A stretch of DNA of 64,000 nucleotides from DATATV01 sp035551355 (GTDB lineage: Bacteria > Actinomycetota > Actinomycetes > Mycobacteriales > Pseudonocardiaceae): assembly GCA_035551355.1 (NCBI GenBank), contig DASZNF010000088.1, positions 1 through 64,000 on the forward strand, written 5' to 3'. Positions 50,444-59,363 of the stretch are shown piece by piece. Below the pieces are notes generated by a model, which searched no databases, had not been told where the DNA came from, and saw only the letters and a list, made by a program, of their open reading frames with translations. The translations under genes and the position numbers were made by a program. Positions within the stretch are counted from its first letter, which is position 1. Every line of letters begins with the position of its first letter.

Positions 50444-50537
50444 CGTGGACTCCCTCTCGGTTGCTCGGCCGTGCTGGCCGATCGTGCCCCAGGGACGGAG
50501 CACGCACGCCGTTCTCGACATCGCCGCGAAAGATTCC

Positions 50538-50663
50538 TCAGCGATTCAGCCCGGCCCGGAACCCGCACTGGTGAACACCCGACACATCACCGATCTGGCT
50601 CTTCGCTGCGGTCAGCACCAGCGCGTTCGTCGACGTCGTCGCGTGGATGACCGAGGTTGCCAT
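50538..50663 (-). pseudogene. orphan gene start
   Basis: A 41-codon frame beginning with ATG (MATSVIHATTSTNALVLTAA) and ending soon after. It starts 17 bases from a 16-bp palindrome, as a repressed gene would, but it stops before any domain is formed. Probably the leftover front of a deleted gene. It could also be a short peptide gene. Confidence 0.35.
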
Positions 50664-50679
50664 GTCCGCAGGATAACTT

Positions 50680-50695
50680 TGAACAGTCCTGTTCA
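50680..50695. promoter_or_regulatory. 16-bp palindromic operator
   Basis: TGAACAGTCCTGTTCA: seven-base perfect arms around TC. It is of the TetR-operator kind and lies between the orphan frame and the integrase gene. Confidence 0.6.
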
Positions 50696-50740
50696 GACTG
50701 GCAACCTGACAGTGGGCGGCGTGCGTGCCATGATCGGGCC

Positions 50741-51952
50741 GTGTCCCAGCCCGCCCTCCCGGACGTCTCCGTGCGCGGTCACCTGCCGGCCGAGGTGTCC
50801 TCGGCGCTGGACCGGCGCACCGGCAGCGTGCTGGTCGACGCCGAGCAACTGGCCGCCGCCCGCAACCGGTTCGACGACGCCCAGGCCGAATCGCTGGCCC
50901 GTTATCTGGGCAGCTCGCAGTCGGCCAACACGGTGCGCGCCTACCGGGCGGACTGGCACGGCTGGCTGGCCTGGTGCGCCGCCCAGGGCCGCACCGCCCT
51001 GCCGGCCGACCCGCTGGACGTGGCCGTCTACCTGGCCGCGGCCGCGGACACCCGCCGCCCCGAGAGCGCGGGTTGGGCGTTCGCCCCGGCCACTCTGGAA
51101 CGCAAGGCCGCGGCCATCGCCGCCGTGCACGCCTCGGCCGGGCTGCCGTCCCCGACCCGGGCCGACGTCGTCCGGCTGACCCTGCGCGGCATCCGGCGGG
51201 CCCGCAACGCCCGGCCGAACCGCAAGCGCCCGGTGCTGCTGCACACCCTGGCCGACATGCTCGACCAGCGGCCGGCCGAGGGCTGGCCGGGCAGTCTGGT
51301 CCGGCGCCGGGACGCGGTGCTGCTGCTCATCGGTTTCGCCGGGGCGCTGCGCCGCACCGAGCTGGCCGGGCTGCGGGTGGAGGACGCCGGCGTCCAGGCG
51401 GAGGCACGGACGGGCGAGCCGGTGCTGGTGGTCGAGCTGGCCGCGACCAAGACCGACCCGACCGGCGTGACCGGTCAGCGGGTGGCGTTGCCGCGGGGGC
51501 AGCGCCGGGACACCTGCCCGATCTGCGCGTTCGCCGACTGGACCGACGTGCTGTCCGCGCACCGCGAACTCGGCGCGACACCGGAGCTCAAAACCTGGCT
51601 GGCCGGCCGGAAACCCGCGAGCACCCACCGCTGCCACGACTTCACCGGTACCGCGCTGACCGGCCCGCTGTTCCCCGGGATCAGCCGGCACGGGCACCTG
51701 TCGGCCGCGCCGATCAGCGGCCGGGCCGTCGGCGATCTGGTGAAGCGCTATGCCGAGCGGGCCGGGCTGGACCCGGCGGCGTTCGCCGGGCACTCGCTGC
51801 GCGCCGGGTTCGCCACCCAGGCCGCGCTGGGCGGGGCCAGCGACCGGGAGATCATGCGGCAGGGCCGCTGGTCCAACGCGGCGACCGTGCACCGCTACAT
51901 CCGCACCGCGAACCCGTTGGAGGACAACGCGGTCACCAAGCTCGGCCTGTAG
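50741..51952 (+). CDS. tyrosine-type recombinase/integrase
   Basis: 403 residues. N-terminal core-binding domain (about 45-150, SANTVRAYRADWHGWLAWCA). Catalytic R204 (GALRRTELAGL), K237, H351 and R354 (GHSLRAGFATQ), W377 in place of the second histidine (QGRWSN) and Y386 (HRYIR). An insert with Cys/His residues (DTCPICAFADW, THRCHD) between 255 and 305 may bind zinc. It starts at GTG 50741. No phage or conjugation gene is near. A domesticated or solo integrase. Confidence 0.92.
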   Translation: MSQPALPDVSVRGHLPAEVSSALDRRTGSVLVDAEQLAAARNRFDDAQAESLARYLGSSQSANTVRAYRADWHGWLAWCAAQGRTALPADPLDVAVYLAAAADTRRPESAGWAFAPATLERKAAAIAAVHASAGLPSPTRADVVRLTLRGIRRARNARPNRKRPVLLHTLADMLDQRPAEGWPGSLVRRRDAVLLLIGFAGALRRTELAGLRVEDAGVQAEARTGEPVLVVELAATKTDPTGVTGQRVALPRGQRRDTCPICAFADWTDVLSAHRELGATPELKTWLAGRKPASTHRCHDFTGTALTGPLFPGISRHGHLSAAPISGRAVGDLVKRYAERAGLDPAAFAGHSLRAGFATQAALGGASDREIMRQGRWSNAATVHRYIRTANPLEDNAVTKLGL

Positions 51953-52164
51953 CCCGCGGAAAATCGGTTGCCGGGGCCGGCGGGCTCGATCACGATGACC
52001 CGCATGGATCTGTGACGACTGCCGTGTATCCACAGTCGACCTGTCGCGCGAACGACCTCGGAGCCTGACCACCCGGCCCGAGGCGACGACCGCGCCCTCG
52101 TGTGCACCCGTCGGATCCCAGGAGCGGCGAACGCTCCGGCCCAGTCTTGAAATGAACCACATTC

Positions 52165-52743
52165 ATGAATATCGATCGCAAGGCCCGGTGGGCCGTGCGC
52201 CAATGCGCGCTGCCCACCGTCATTCGCCCCTGCCCGAACTGCCCGGGCACCCACCACCATCCGTCGGGCAAATTCCGCGTCAACGCCAACGGCAAGCTGC
52301 TCGACGTCTGGCTGCTGCTGCACTGCGCGCGGTGCGGCCGCACTTCGAAAGTGCCCGTCCACGAACGGATTCACGTTCAGTCGCTGGAGCCCGCTCGCCT
52401 GGTTGCGTACGAGACCAACTCTCCGGCCGCGGTGCGGGAGCTCGCGATGAGCGGCTCGCTGGCCGCGAAGAACGGATACCGCCTCGATTGGAGCGATACC
52501 TGGGAACTGGCGACCGACAGCCCCGGCCACGCACTCGACGACCGGGCAGCGCTGCAGGTGCTGATCAGCTTCGAGCTGCCCGCACCGGTTCGCGTCGAGC
52601 GACTGCTCATGCTCGGGCTGCGTCTGAGCCGCACCCGGGTACGACAGCTGTTCGCGGACGGGCAGGTCAATCTGCCGCTGGCGCCGGATGCCAAGGCCCA
52701 TCAGGACTTCGAGCTCATCATTGGTCGCAGTCGTCGTCTGTGA
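52165..52743 (+). CDS. DUF1062 family protein
   Basis: 192 residues. RPCPNCPGTHHHPSGKFRVN, then ANGKLLDVWLLLHCARCGRT: two CxxC pairs that suit a zinc ribbon, and the NANGKLLDVWL block is diagnostic of DUF1062. The C-terminal part has an RNA-binding S4-like feel (RVERLLMLGLRLSRTRVRQL and FADGQVNL), where LRLSRTRVRQL recalls the S4 motif; inference. Follows the integrase. The frame after its stop (52744-52929) holds no gene. Confidence 0.88.
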   Translation: MNIDRKARWAVRQCALPTVIRPCPNCPGTHHHPSGKFRVNANGKLLDVWLLLHCARCGRTSKVPVHERIHVQSLEPARLVAYETNSPAAVRELAMSGSLAAKNGYRLDWSDTWELATDSPGHALDDRAALQVLISFELPAPVRVERLLMLGLRLSRTRVRQLFADGQVNLPLAPDAKAHQDFELIIGRSRRL

Positions 52744-52929
52744 CCAGGCGCGCGCGGGCAGGTCCGGCCCGAGACGCCACCGCTGGATGTCCCAGCCACC
52801 GGCGACATCCCGGACTTCGAGGCCGGCGAGATCGGGATGCCGTTCCCGCGGCAGCGTCCGGCGTCCGGATCTGATCCGGCTCGAATCCGAACGCGTCTCC
52901 GAACTCGTCCATGAAGGCGGGGCAGCCGG

Positions 52930-53640
52930 CTAAGGAGCACCCGTCGCGCCGCCGACCACGGCGTCCGAGGACGGGGCGGCCTTCTTCCGGCTGCGCTTCT
53001 TCGGCTTGGGCGGCACGATCCCGGCCAGGTTCCCGCCGTTGTCGTTGGTGCGCAGCACGAACGGGCGGGTGTCGGTGTAGCGGATCACCGACAGTGAGCA
53101 CGGGTCGACCACGATGCGCTGGAACGAGTCCAGGTGCACCCCGAGCGCGTCGGCCAGCACCGACTTGATCACGTCGCCGTGGCTGCAGGCCAGCCACACC
53201 GCCTCCGGGCCGTACTCGGCGGTGATCCGCGCGTCGTGCGCCCGGATCGCCGCCACCGCCCGGGCCTGAACCTGGGCCAGGCCCTCCCCGCCGGGGAACA
53301 CCGCGGCCGAGGGGTGCTGCTGCACCACCTGCCACAGCGGCTCCTTGAACAGGGTTTTCAGCTCCCGGCCGGTCCACTCGCCGTAGTCGACCTCGGCCAG
53401 CGCCCCGTCGGTGCGCAGCGGAATGTCGCGCGCGCCGATCAGCGGGGCGACGGTCTGGCGGCAGCGTTGCAGCGGCGAGGCCACGGCCGCGACCAGCGGA
53501 ATCTCGGCGAGCCGCTCGACCAGTTTGTCGGCCTGTTTGAGGCCGGTCTCGTCCAGCCCGATCCGGGGGGTCCGTCCCGCCAGCACACCGGCGCCGTTGG
53601 CCGAGGAGCGGGCGTGACGCAGCAATATCACGGTGGCCAC
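52930..53640 (-). CDS. MSMEG_4193-type histidine phosphatase
   Basis: 236 residues. GTG start VATVILLRHARSSANGAGVL; the catalytic histidine is in LLRHA (a variant of RHG), the second in ACSHGDVIK; ASPLQRCRQT completes the phosphoglycerate-mutase-like fold. The C-terminus is a lysine-rich tail (PPKPKKRSRKKAAP). The family is conserved in actinobacteria and probably hydrolyses a phosphomonoester; the substrate is unknown. Confidence 0.92.
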   Translation of the reverse strand: MATVILLRHARSSANGAGVLAGRTPRIGLDETGLKQADKLVERLAEIPLVAAVASPLQRCRQTVAPLIGARDIPLRTDGALAEVDYGEWTGRELKTLFKEPLWQVVQQHPSAAVFPGGEGLAQVQARAVAAIRAHDARITAEYGPEAVWLACSHGDVIKSVLADALGVHLDSFQRIVVDPCSLSVIRYTDTRPFVLRTNDNGGNLAGIVPPKPKKRSRKKAAPSSDAVVGGATGAP

Positions 53641-53701
53641 GAAACCGAGCCTACGTGTGTCCCCACGTGGAATGATCGCCCGGCCCGTAGGCTCTGGCGG
53701 C

Positions 53702-54679
53702 GTGGAACAACGACACCTCGGGCGGAGCGGGCTGCGGGTCTCCCGGATGGCGCTGGGCACCATGAGCTGGGGCGTGGACACCGAGCCCGACGAGGCCTCC
53801 GGCGTGCTGGCCGCGTTCGTGGAAGCCGGCGGCACGCTGCTGGACACCGCCGACGTCTACGGCGACGGGGAAAGCGAGCGCGTACTGGGCGGCCTGCTGG
53901 GCGAGGTGGTGCCCCGCGAGAATGTGGTGATCGCCACCAAGGCGGTGGCCCGGCGCACCGAGGGCCCGTTCGGCGGCGGCGCCTCCCGGGGCGCGCTGCT
54001 GGCCGCGCTGGACGGCTCGCTGAAACGACTTGATGTTGATCACATCGATCTGTGGCAGCTGCACGCCTGGGACCCCTCGGTGCCCGTCGAGGAGACCCTT
54101 GCCGCCCTGGACACCGCGGTGACCAGCGGAAAGGTCCGCTATGTCGGCGTGTCCAACTACACCGGCTGGCAGCTGGGCACGGCGGCGACCTGGCAGAAGT
54201 CGGTGCCCGGGCGTACCCCGATCGTGTGCATGCAAGCGGAGTACTCACTGCTGGAACGGGGCATCGAGCGGGAGGTGGTGCCCGCGGCCGAGGCGCACGG
54301 CATCGGCCTGCTGCCCTGGGCGCCGCTGGGCCGTGGCGTGCTCACCGGCAAATACCGTGGTGGCACCCCCGCCGACTCTCGCGGCGCCTCCCAGAAGTTC
54401 GCGTCCTACGTGGAGCAGCACCGCACCGAACGGGCCGCCCGGATCGTGGAAGCCGTGGTCACGGCCGCGGAAGGGCTGGGCACCTCGCCGCTGGCGGTGG
54501 CACTGGCCTGGGTGCGCGACCGGCCCGGCGTGGTCGCCCCGGTGGTCGGCGCGCGGGACACCGTGCAGCTCACCGGGTCGCTGGCCGCCGAGGAACTCAC
54601 CCTGCCGACCGCGATCCGCGCGGCGCTGGACGACGTGAGCGGCATCGAACTGGGCTACCCCGAGCGTCGCCTGGGCTGA
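53702..54679 (+). CDS. aldo/keto reductase
   Basis: 325 residues, GTG start with VEQRHLGRSGLRVSRMALGT. Catalytic D-Y pair in LLDTADVYGDGESE, K in IATKAVAR, H in WQLHAWDP; NADPH loop VVGARDTVQLTGSL. A different subgroup from the reductase at 45384. It starts 61 bases from the divergent phosphatase gene. Conserved together with that phosphatase and the M20 peptidase in several actinobacteria, as far as I recall. Confidence 0.93.
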   Translation: MEQRHLGRSGLRVSRMALGTMSWGVDTEPDEASGVLAAFVEAGGTLLDTADVYGDGESERVLGGLLGEVVPRENVVIATKAVARRTEGPFGGGASRGALLAALDGSLKRLDVDHIDLWQLHAWDPSVPVEETLAALDTAVTSGKVRYVGVSNYTGWQLGTAATWQKSVPGRTPIVCMQAEYSLLERGIEREVVPAAEAHGIGLLPWAPLGRGVLTGKYRGGTPADSRGASQKFASYVEQHRTERAARIVEAVVTAAEGLGTSPLAVALAWVRDRPGVVAPVVGARDTVQLTGSLAAEELTLPTAIRAALDDVSGIELGYPERRLG

Positions 54680-54781
54680 GTTCGCCGCCCGGGCACCGAG
54701 CGGCAAACGGGTACCTGCGCGTGACCTTGACGGCTGGTTCGTGGATGCTGGAGAGAAGCTTCAGATGTCGGAGGTCCCGTT

Positions 54782-55795
54782 TTGCGCCATTTCGTCGGAC
54801 TGGTCGCTCTCGTGCTGGTCAGCGCGACCGCGCTCGCCGGATGCTCGTCGAGCAAGTCCCAGACGGATCTACAGGTAGCGCCCAATCTGGTCGCCGCGAC
54901 GGCGGCCAGTTCCCCGCCTCCGGCCGTCACCCCTGCGGGTGATGTGATCCCGCTGCCGGGCAACGCCTCCGCGATCGTCACCGACATCCGCAGCGACACC
55001 CTGGCCGTGGCCATCGCCAAACCGGCCGAGGTGCTGCTGTTCCCGCTGGCCAACCCGCACGCCACCGCACGTGTGGTGGCGCTGCCCGGCCCGGTGGACG
55101 GGCTGAGCCTGGCCGCCCCGGGCGGTCCGCTGCTCGCCGCGGTGCCCACCGCCAACCAGGTGCTGCGCATCACGCTGCCCGCGGGCGCGGTCAGCTCGGT
55201 GCCCGTGCCGGGCGGCCCGACCAGCGCCGCGCAGCTGGACGGCCAGCTGCTGGTCGCGGTGCCGGCTCGCAAGGCGGTGGACGTGTTCACCGGCGCCACC
55301 CTGGCCCGCACCATCACCGGCGACGTGACCCCGCAGCAGGTGGTGGTGTCCGACGGCAAGGCGGTGCTGCTGGACCAGCTGCAGTCGGCGGTGTTCGACA
55401 TCGAGCTGTCCGGCAAGGGCTCGGTGGGCACCGGGCTGCGCGCCGGGGACGGCGCCACCAATGCGGTGGCCGACAACTTCGGCCGGGTGCTGGTCACCGA
55501 TACCCGGACGGGTGAGTTGCTGGCGTTCAGCGCGGGGCCGGTGCTGATGCGCCAGCGCTACCCGGTGGCCGGTTCCCCCTACGGCATCGCCTACGACGGC
55601 AACCGGGATCTGGCGTGGGTGAGCGTGACGAAACTCAACCAGGTGGTCGGCTTCGCCATGGTCGGCGGGACACCGGTGCAGAAGTACACCCTGCCCACGG
55701 TGCGCCAGCCCGATTCGGTGGCGGTCGACCCGACCAGCGGCCGCGTGTTCGTGGCGTCGGCAGACGGTGGAGGTGTGCAGGTGATCCAACCATGA
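54782..55795 (+). CDS. lipoprotein with beta-propeller
   Basis: 337 residues from a TTG start. Type II signal with lipobox ALAGC (Cys about 20). The rest is a six- or seven-bladed propeller of the YncE/NHL kind, with repeated PxAVxxxxxxxLLVA-like blades such as GSPYGIAYDGNRDLAWVSV and QPDSVAVDPTSGRVFVAS. Surface anchored. It overlaps the next gene by four bases. Function unknown; conserved in actinobacteria. Confidence 0.88.
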   Translation: MRHFVGLVALVLVSATALAGCSSSKSQTDLQVAPNLVAATAASSPPPAVTPAGDVIPLPGNASAIVTDIRSDTLAVAIAKPAEVLLFPLANPHATARVVALPGPVDGLSLAAPGGPLLAAVPTANQVLRITLPAGAVSSVPVPGGPTSAAQLDGQLLVAVPARKAVDVFTGATLARTITGDVTPQQVVVSDGKAVLLDQLQSAVFDIELSGKGSVGTGLRAGDGATNAVADNFGRVLVTDTRTGELLAFSAGPVLMRQRYPVAGSPYGIAYDGNRDLAWVSVTKLNQVVGFAMVGGTPVQKYTLPTVRQPDSVAVDPTSGRVFVASADGGGVQVIQP

Positions 55796-56019
55796 TCGAC
55801 AGTGCGACCAGTGACGGGGTGGTCGAAGGAGACTGGGAGTACCAGCCGCTGCGGTTGCCCGCGGATCTCTCCCGCCGGGCGGCCGCGACGCAGCTGGCCA
55901 TCCAAGCCGAGTTCGCCGGGTGGGAGTTGTCCCGCGTGCTGCTGTTCTCCGACGGCACCCGCAAGGTGTGGCTGCGCCGCAGGCGCACCCACCGCCCCGT
56001 ACCCGACCTGATCACCTGA
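55792..56019 (+). CDS. DUF5703 family protein
   Basis: 75 residues. GDWEYQPLRLPADLSRRAAA, then GWELSRVLLFSDGTRKVWLRR is the DUF5703 pattern. Basic C-terminal end. Translationally coupled to the lipoprotein (ATGA), so the two probably act together. Function unknown. Confidence 0.88.
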   Translation: MIDSATSDGVVEGDWEYQPLRLPADLSRRAAATQLAIQAEFAGWELSRVLLFSDGTRKVWLRRRRTHRPVPDLIT

Positions 56020-56315
56020 TCGGGCGTCGCGCGCCAGGGTGATCGGCATCGGAGCCGCTCGCCGCCTCACCGCCTGTCCGACCGCCCGAAAACCCTCGAC
56101 CTGAGCTTGACCGTCAGGCCCCGATCCCGGCCGTGCCCGACCGCGACTCCCCCAGGTCCGCCCGCCGGTCAGCCCTTCCGGCCGCGTGTCCTCCTCCCGC
56201 AGCGGTGCGAACACCCCGGTCCGGCGCGCACAGCCCCGCGCGCCCCAGCGCACCGCCACCAGCAGCCCGATCAGGTGTCCGACGAGGACAACCGCCGCGC
56301 GCTGGCCGTGCTCAC
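56020..56315. other. gap without a gene
   Basis: GC-rich, convergent region between DUF5703 and the MBL-fold gene. No credible frame, strong hairpin or repeat was noticed. Confidence 0.5.
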
Positions 56316-57356
56316 CTACCTCAGCGCGTAGTGATACACCCCGTCGACCGTGGTCACCGTGGCGCGCTCCTGCAGTACCAGCACATCCAGGTGACTCATG
56401 GTCTCCAGCACCGCGAGCATCGAGTTGAACGGATCCAGCTCGGCCAGCGTGCGCTCCCGCCGGGTCCAGGTCAGCGTGCCCGCGGCCTCGTACGCGGTCG
56501 ACGCCCCGGCCCGCACCGCCGCCAGCGTGGTGTCCAGCCGGCGATCGTGGTGCTCCAGCAACGCGTCGATCCGGGCGTGCGTGCTGTCGGTGACCGGCCC
56601 GTGCGCGGGCAGCAGCCGCATGTCCGGCAATCCGCGGACCAGCCGCAGCGATTCCAGGTAGTCCCGCAGCGGGAACCGGGTCGGCGCCGATTCGAACCCG
56701 ATCGAGGGCGTGATGTGCGGCAGCACGTGGTCGCCGGCGAACATCAACCCGGCCGCCGATTCGGTGTACACCAGGTGGCCGCGGGTGTGTCCCGGCGTGG
56801 CGATTGCCCGCAGCTCCCGCCCGCCGACCGAGGCGGTGGTTCCGTCGCCCAACCAGTCATCCGGCGCCTCCCACGCCTTCTCGTCCGTCCGCGGCGCCGA
56901 CCGGACCTGCCCGAACCGCTCGATCACCTCATCCGCGCCGGCCAGCCGCAGCCGCGCGGTGTGCGGCGAGGTGGCCCGGGCCTCGGAGTCCATCACCGCC
57001 TCCAGGGACGGCCGTTCCCCCTCGCCCAGCGCGACGCGGGTACCGAACTCCCGGCGTAGCGTCACCGCCTGCGTGTAGTGATCGCGATGCACATGGGTGA
57101 CCAGGAACCGCCGCACATCGCCCAGCCCGGCCTCCAGCGCGTCCAGCGCCGCTTCCAGCTGGGTGCGGGCCTCGGCGATGGCCCACCCCGAGTCGACCAG
57201 CACCAGGTCGTCCCCGTCGCGGACGGCGTACACGTTGACCGCGCGCAGCCCGTCGGTCGGCAGCGGCAGCGGGATCCGGAACACCCCCTGAGCCACCCGG
57301 TAGGCGCCAGGCGCGGTCCAGTCGGCCGACGGATCGTCGGCGGTCACATCCACCAC
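56316..57356 (-). CDS. MBL-fold metallo-hydrolase
   Basis: 346 residues. The metal motif HxHxDH is THVHRDHYTQ; later ligands are in ATPGHTRGHL, FAGDHVLP and PAHGPV. The C-terminal region (LLEHHDRRLDTTLAAVRAGA) is the extra winged-helix-like domain of the LACTB2/RNase-like group. Two adjacent GTG codons exist; 57356, nine bases after GGAAGG, is chosen. Probably a hydrolase of a thioester or lactone; substrate unknown. Tandem with the M20 gene upstream. Confidence 0.92.
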   Translation of the reverse strand: MVDVTADDPSADWTAPGAYRVAQGVFRIPLPLPTDGLRAVNVYAVRDGDDLVLVDSGWAIAEARTQLEAALDALEAGLGDVRRFLVTHVHRDHYTQAVTLRREFGTRVALGEGERPSLEAVMDSEARATSPHTARLRLAGADEVIERFGQVRSAPRTDEKAWEAPDDWLGDGTTASVGGRELRAIATPGHTRGHLVYTESAAGLMFAGDHVLPHITPSIGFESAPTRFPLRDYLESLRLVRGLPDMRLLPAHGPVTDSTHARIDALLEHHDRRLDTTLAAVRAGASTAYEAAGTLTWTRRERTLAELDPFNSMLAVLETMSHLDVLVLQERATVTTVDGVYHYALR

Positions 57357-57421
57357 GAGAAGGGTCCTTCCTGGATCAACCGAAACAGCCCGCGGGCGGC
57401 GCGGACAGCGGCGGGGCGGGC

Positions 57422-58738
57422 TCAGCAGTTCCGCAGGAACCGGTCCAGCACCCGGGTGCCGAACTTCAGCGACTCGACCGGAACCCGCTCGTCCACGCCG
57501 TGGAACAGCGCGGAGAAGTCCAGGTCGGGCGGCAGCTTCAGCGGCGCGAACCCGAAGTTGCGGATGCCCAGCCGCTGGAAGGACTTGGCGTCGGTGCCAC
57601 CGGAGAGCATGTAGGGCAGCACCTTGGCACCCGGGTCCTCGCTGGTCAGCGCCGAGGTCATGGCGTCGACCAACGCCCCGTCGAACGTGGTCTCGACCGG
57701 GGGAAGGCTGATCCACTCCCGCTCCACGTCCGGCCCGAGAATCTCGTCCAGCTCCCGCTCGAACGCCTCTTCCCGGCCCGGCAGCACCCGGCAGTCCACC
57801 GCGGCCTCGGCCACCGAAGGGATCACGTTCGACTTGTAACCAGCCGTGAGCATCGTCGGATTGGCCGTGTCCCGCAGCGTCGCCCCGATCATCCGGGACA
57901 GCGCGCCCAGCTTGCCGACGGCCCCCTCGATGTCGTCGTCCGGGAACTCCAGTCCGGTGATCTCCGATACCCCGTCCAGGAACTCCCGCACCGATGGGCT
58001 CATGATCAGCGGAAACCGATGCTGCCCCAGCCTGGCCACGGCCGCGGCGAGCTTGGTGACCGCGTTGTCGTGGTGGATCATCGACCCGTGGCCGGCCGTG
58101 CCGCGCACCCGCAGCGTCAGCCACCGAATCCCCTTCTCCGCGGTCTCGACGAGGTAGGCCCGGACGTCGTCCTTCAGCGTGATCGAGAATCCGCCGACCT
58201 CGCTGATCGCCTCGGTGGCGCCCTCGAACAGCTCGGCCCGGTTGTCCACCAGCCACCGCGCCCCGTAGGCGCCCCCGGCCTCCTCATCGGCCACGAACGC
58301 GAAGATCAGATCACGGGGCGGCACGACGCCGTCCCGCTTGAACCGCCGGGCGACGGCCAACGTCATGCCGACCATGTCTTTCATGTCGACCGCGCCGCGC
58401 CCCCACACGTACCCGTCCTGCACCGCGCCGGAGAACGGATGCACCGACCACTCGGCCGCGTTGGCCGGCACCACGTCCAGGTGCCCGTGGATCAACAAGG
58501 CCCCCCGTGCGGGATCGGCCCCCGGCAGCCGCGCGAACACGTTCCCCCGTCCCTTGGCGCCGGACTCGACGTAGGTGGTCTCATATCCCACCTCGCCCAG
58601 CTTCTCCGCCACGTACTCGGCGGCCACCCGCTCCCCGACCGCGGTGGCCGGATCGCCGGTGTTGGTGGTGTCGATGCGAAGTAGATCGCTGACGAGTTCG
58701 ACGACTTCGTGCTCTGCGCTGCTGTGCTGGTCGGTCAC
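57422..58738 (-). CDS. M20/M25/M40 family metallo-hydrolase
   Basis: 438 residues. Metal ligands in LLIHGHLDVVPA, GRGAVDMKDM and VADEEAGG, then a dimerisation domain and the late SGGTDAKSFQRLGI. GTG start after GGAAGG. These are di-zinc carboxypeptidase/aminoacylase-like enzymes of the cytosol. Transcribed before the MBL hydrolase with a 65-bp gap. Close to the Rv2141c type of actinobacteria. Confidence 0.94.
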   Translation of the reverse strand: MTDQHSSAEHEVVELVSDLLRIDTTNTGDPATAVGERVAAEYVAEKLGEVGYETTYVESGAKGRGNVFARLPGADPARGALLIHGHLDVVPANAAEWSVHPFSGAVQDGYVWGRGAVDMKDMVGMTLAVARRFKRDGVVPPRDLIFAFVADEEAGGAYGARWLVDNRAELFEGATEAISEVGGFSITLKDDVRAYLVETAEKGIRWLTLRVRGTAGHGSMIHHDNAVTKLAAAVARLGQHRFPLIMSPSVREFLDGVSEITGLEFPDDDIEGAVGKLGALSRMIGATLRDTANPTMLTAGYKSNVIPSVAEAAVDCRVLPGREEAFERELDEILGPDVEREWISLPPVETTFDGALVDAMTSALTSEDPGAKVLPYMLSGGTDAKSFQRLGIRNFGFAPLKLPPDLDFSALFHGVDERVPVESLKFGTRVLDRFLRNC

Positions 58739-59363
58739 GATGACCTTCCTACCAGCAGTGGCGCACCCGACGCGGCACCGACCTGCCCGCCGGCCGAGCT
58801 GATGGTGACCACCCGGCCTGCGGGTCGTCTTCGATCATCCTCTTGCACCGTGTCGGTGCCAGCACCGAAACTGAACGGATCGCACCTCTGTTCGGCTGAA
58901 GAGGCCGTTCGAAATCGCCGGCACCGACTCTGCTGTGACAATGTCGACGGGTCAGCTGCGCACGGGCCGGCCCGTGCGCAGCTGACCCTTATTTCTGGCC
59001 GTCGGCAGGCGCCGATTGACCCACCTTGATCATCAGCGTCAATCATTTCCGCCAGCTGCTGGACAGTCCGATCGACGGTTCCCTCCTACCCGCCGATCGC
59101 CTCTTCGTTGCCCCTTCGGGGTTGCCCGGTCAGAGACCTGGCACGGCCGCGGGTGCCGTGCCGACGGCGTTCGGCGTGGCGGCTCAAACGCCCATCGTTG
59201 GTGAGATCACCTGACAGTCGGAACAGATCGAGGTCAAGTGTTAAGGAATTCATTCCCCTCTCACGGAGGTTGTGGCCGTGTGATCGAGTCCCGGACTATT
59301 CGCGCTGAATGCAGCATGTCCGTCCTGGGATGCGATTCCCACCCCCCTGCCGGTAGGAGAATC
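58739..59363. other. 625-bp gene-poor region
   Basis: Between divergent M20 and BNR-protein genes. Holds the 40-bp palindrome listed next and the BNR promoter. Short frames around 59016-59214 lack ribosome sites and family resemblance. A stretch before 59250 (GTTAAGGAATTCATTCCCC) is AT-rich and may be the promoter. Confidence 0.6.
58949..58988. terminator. 40-bp perfect palindrome, terminator-like
   Basis: Each arm is 20 bases (left arm contains GTCAGCTGCGCACGGGCC), with no loop, and TTATTT follows on the plus strand. It lies alone in a gene-free region, with no gene reading into it from the left on the plus strand, so its role as a terminator is uncertain. Confidence 0.6.

Larger units (their letters stand above)
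50444..50740. other. gap with truncated gene start and operator
   Basis: Contains only a 41-codon minus-strand frame and the TGAACAG palindrome listed separately. No complete gene is seen. Confidence 0.5.
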
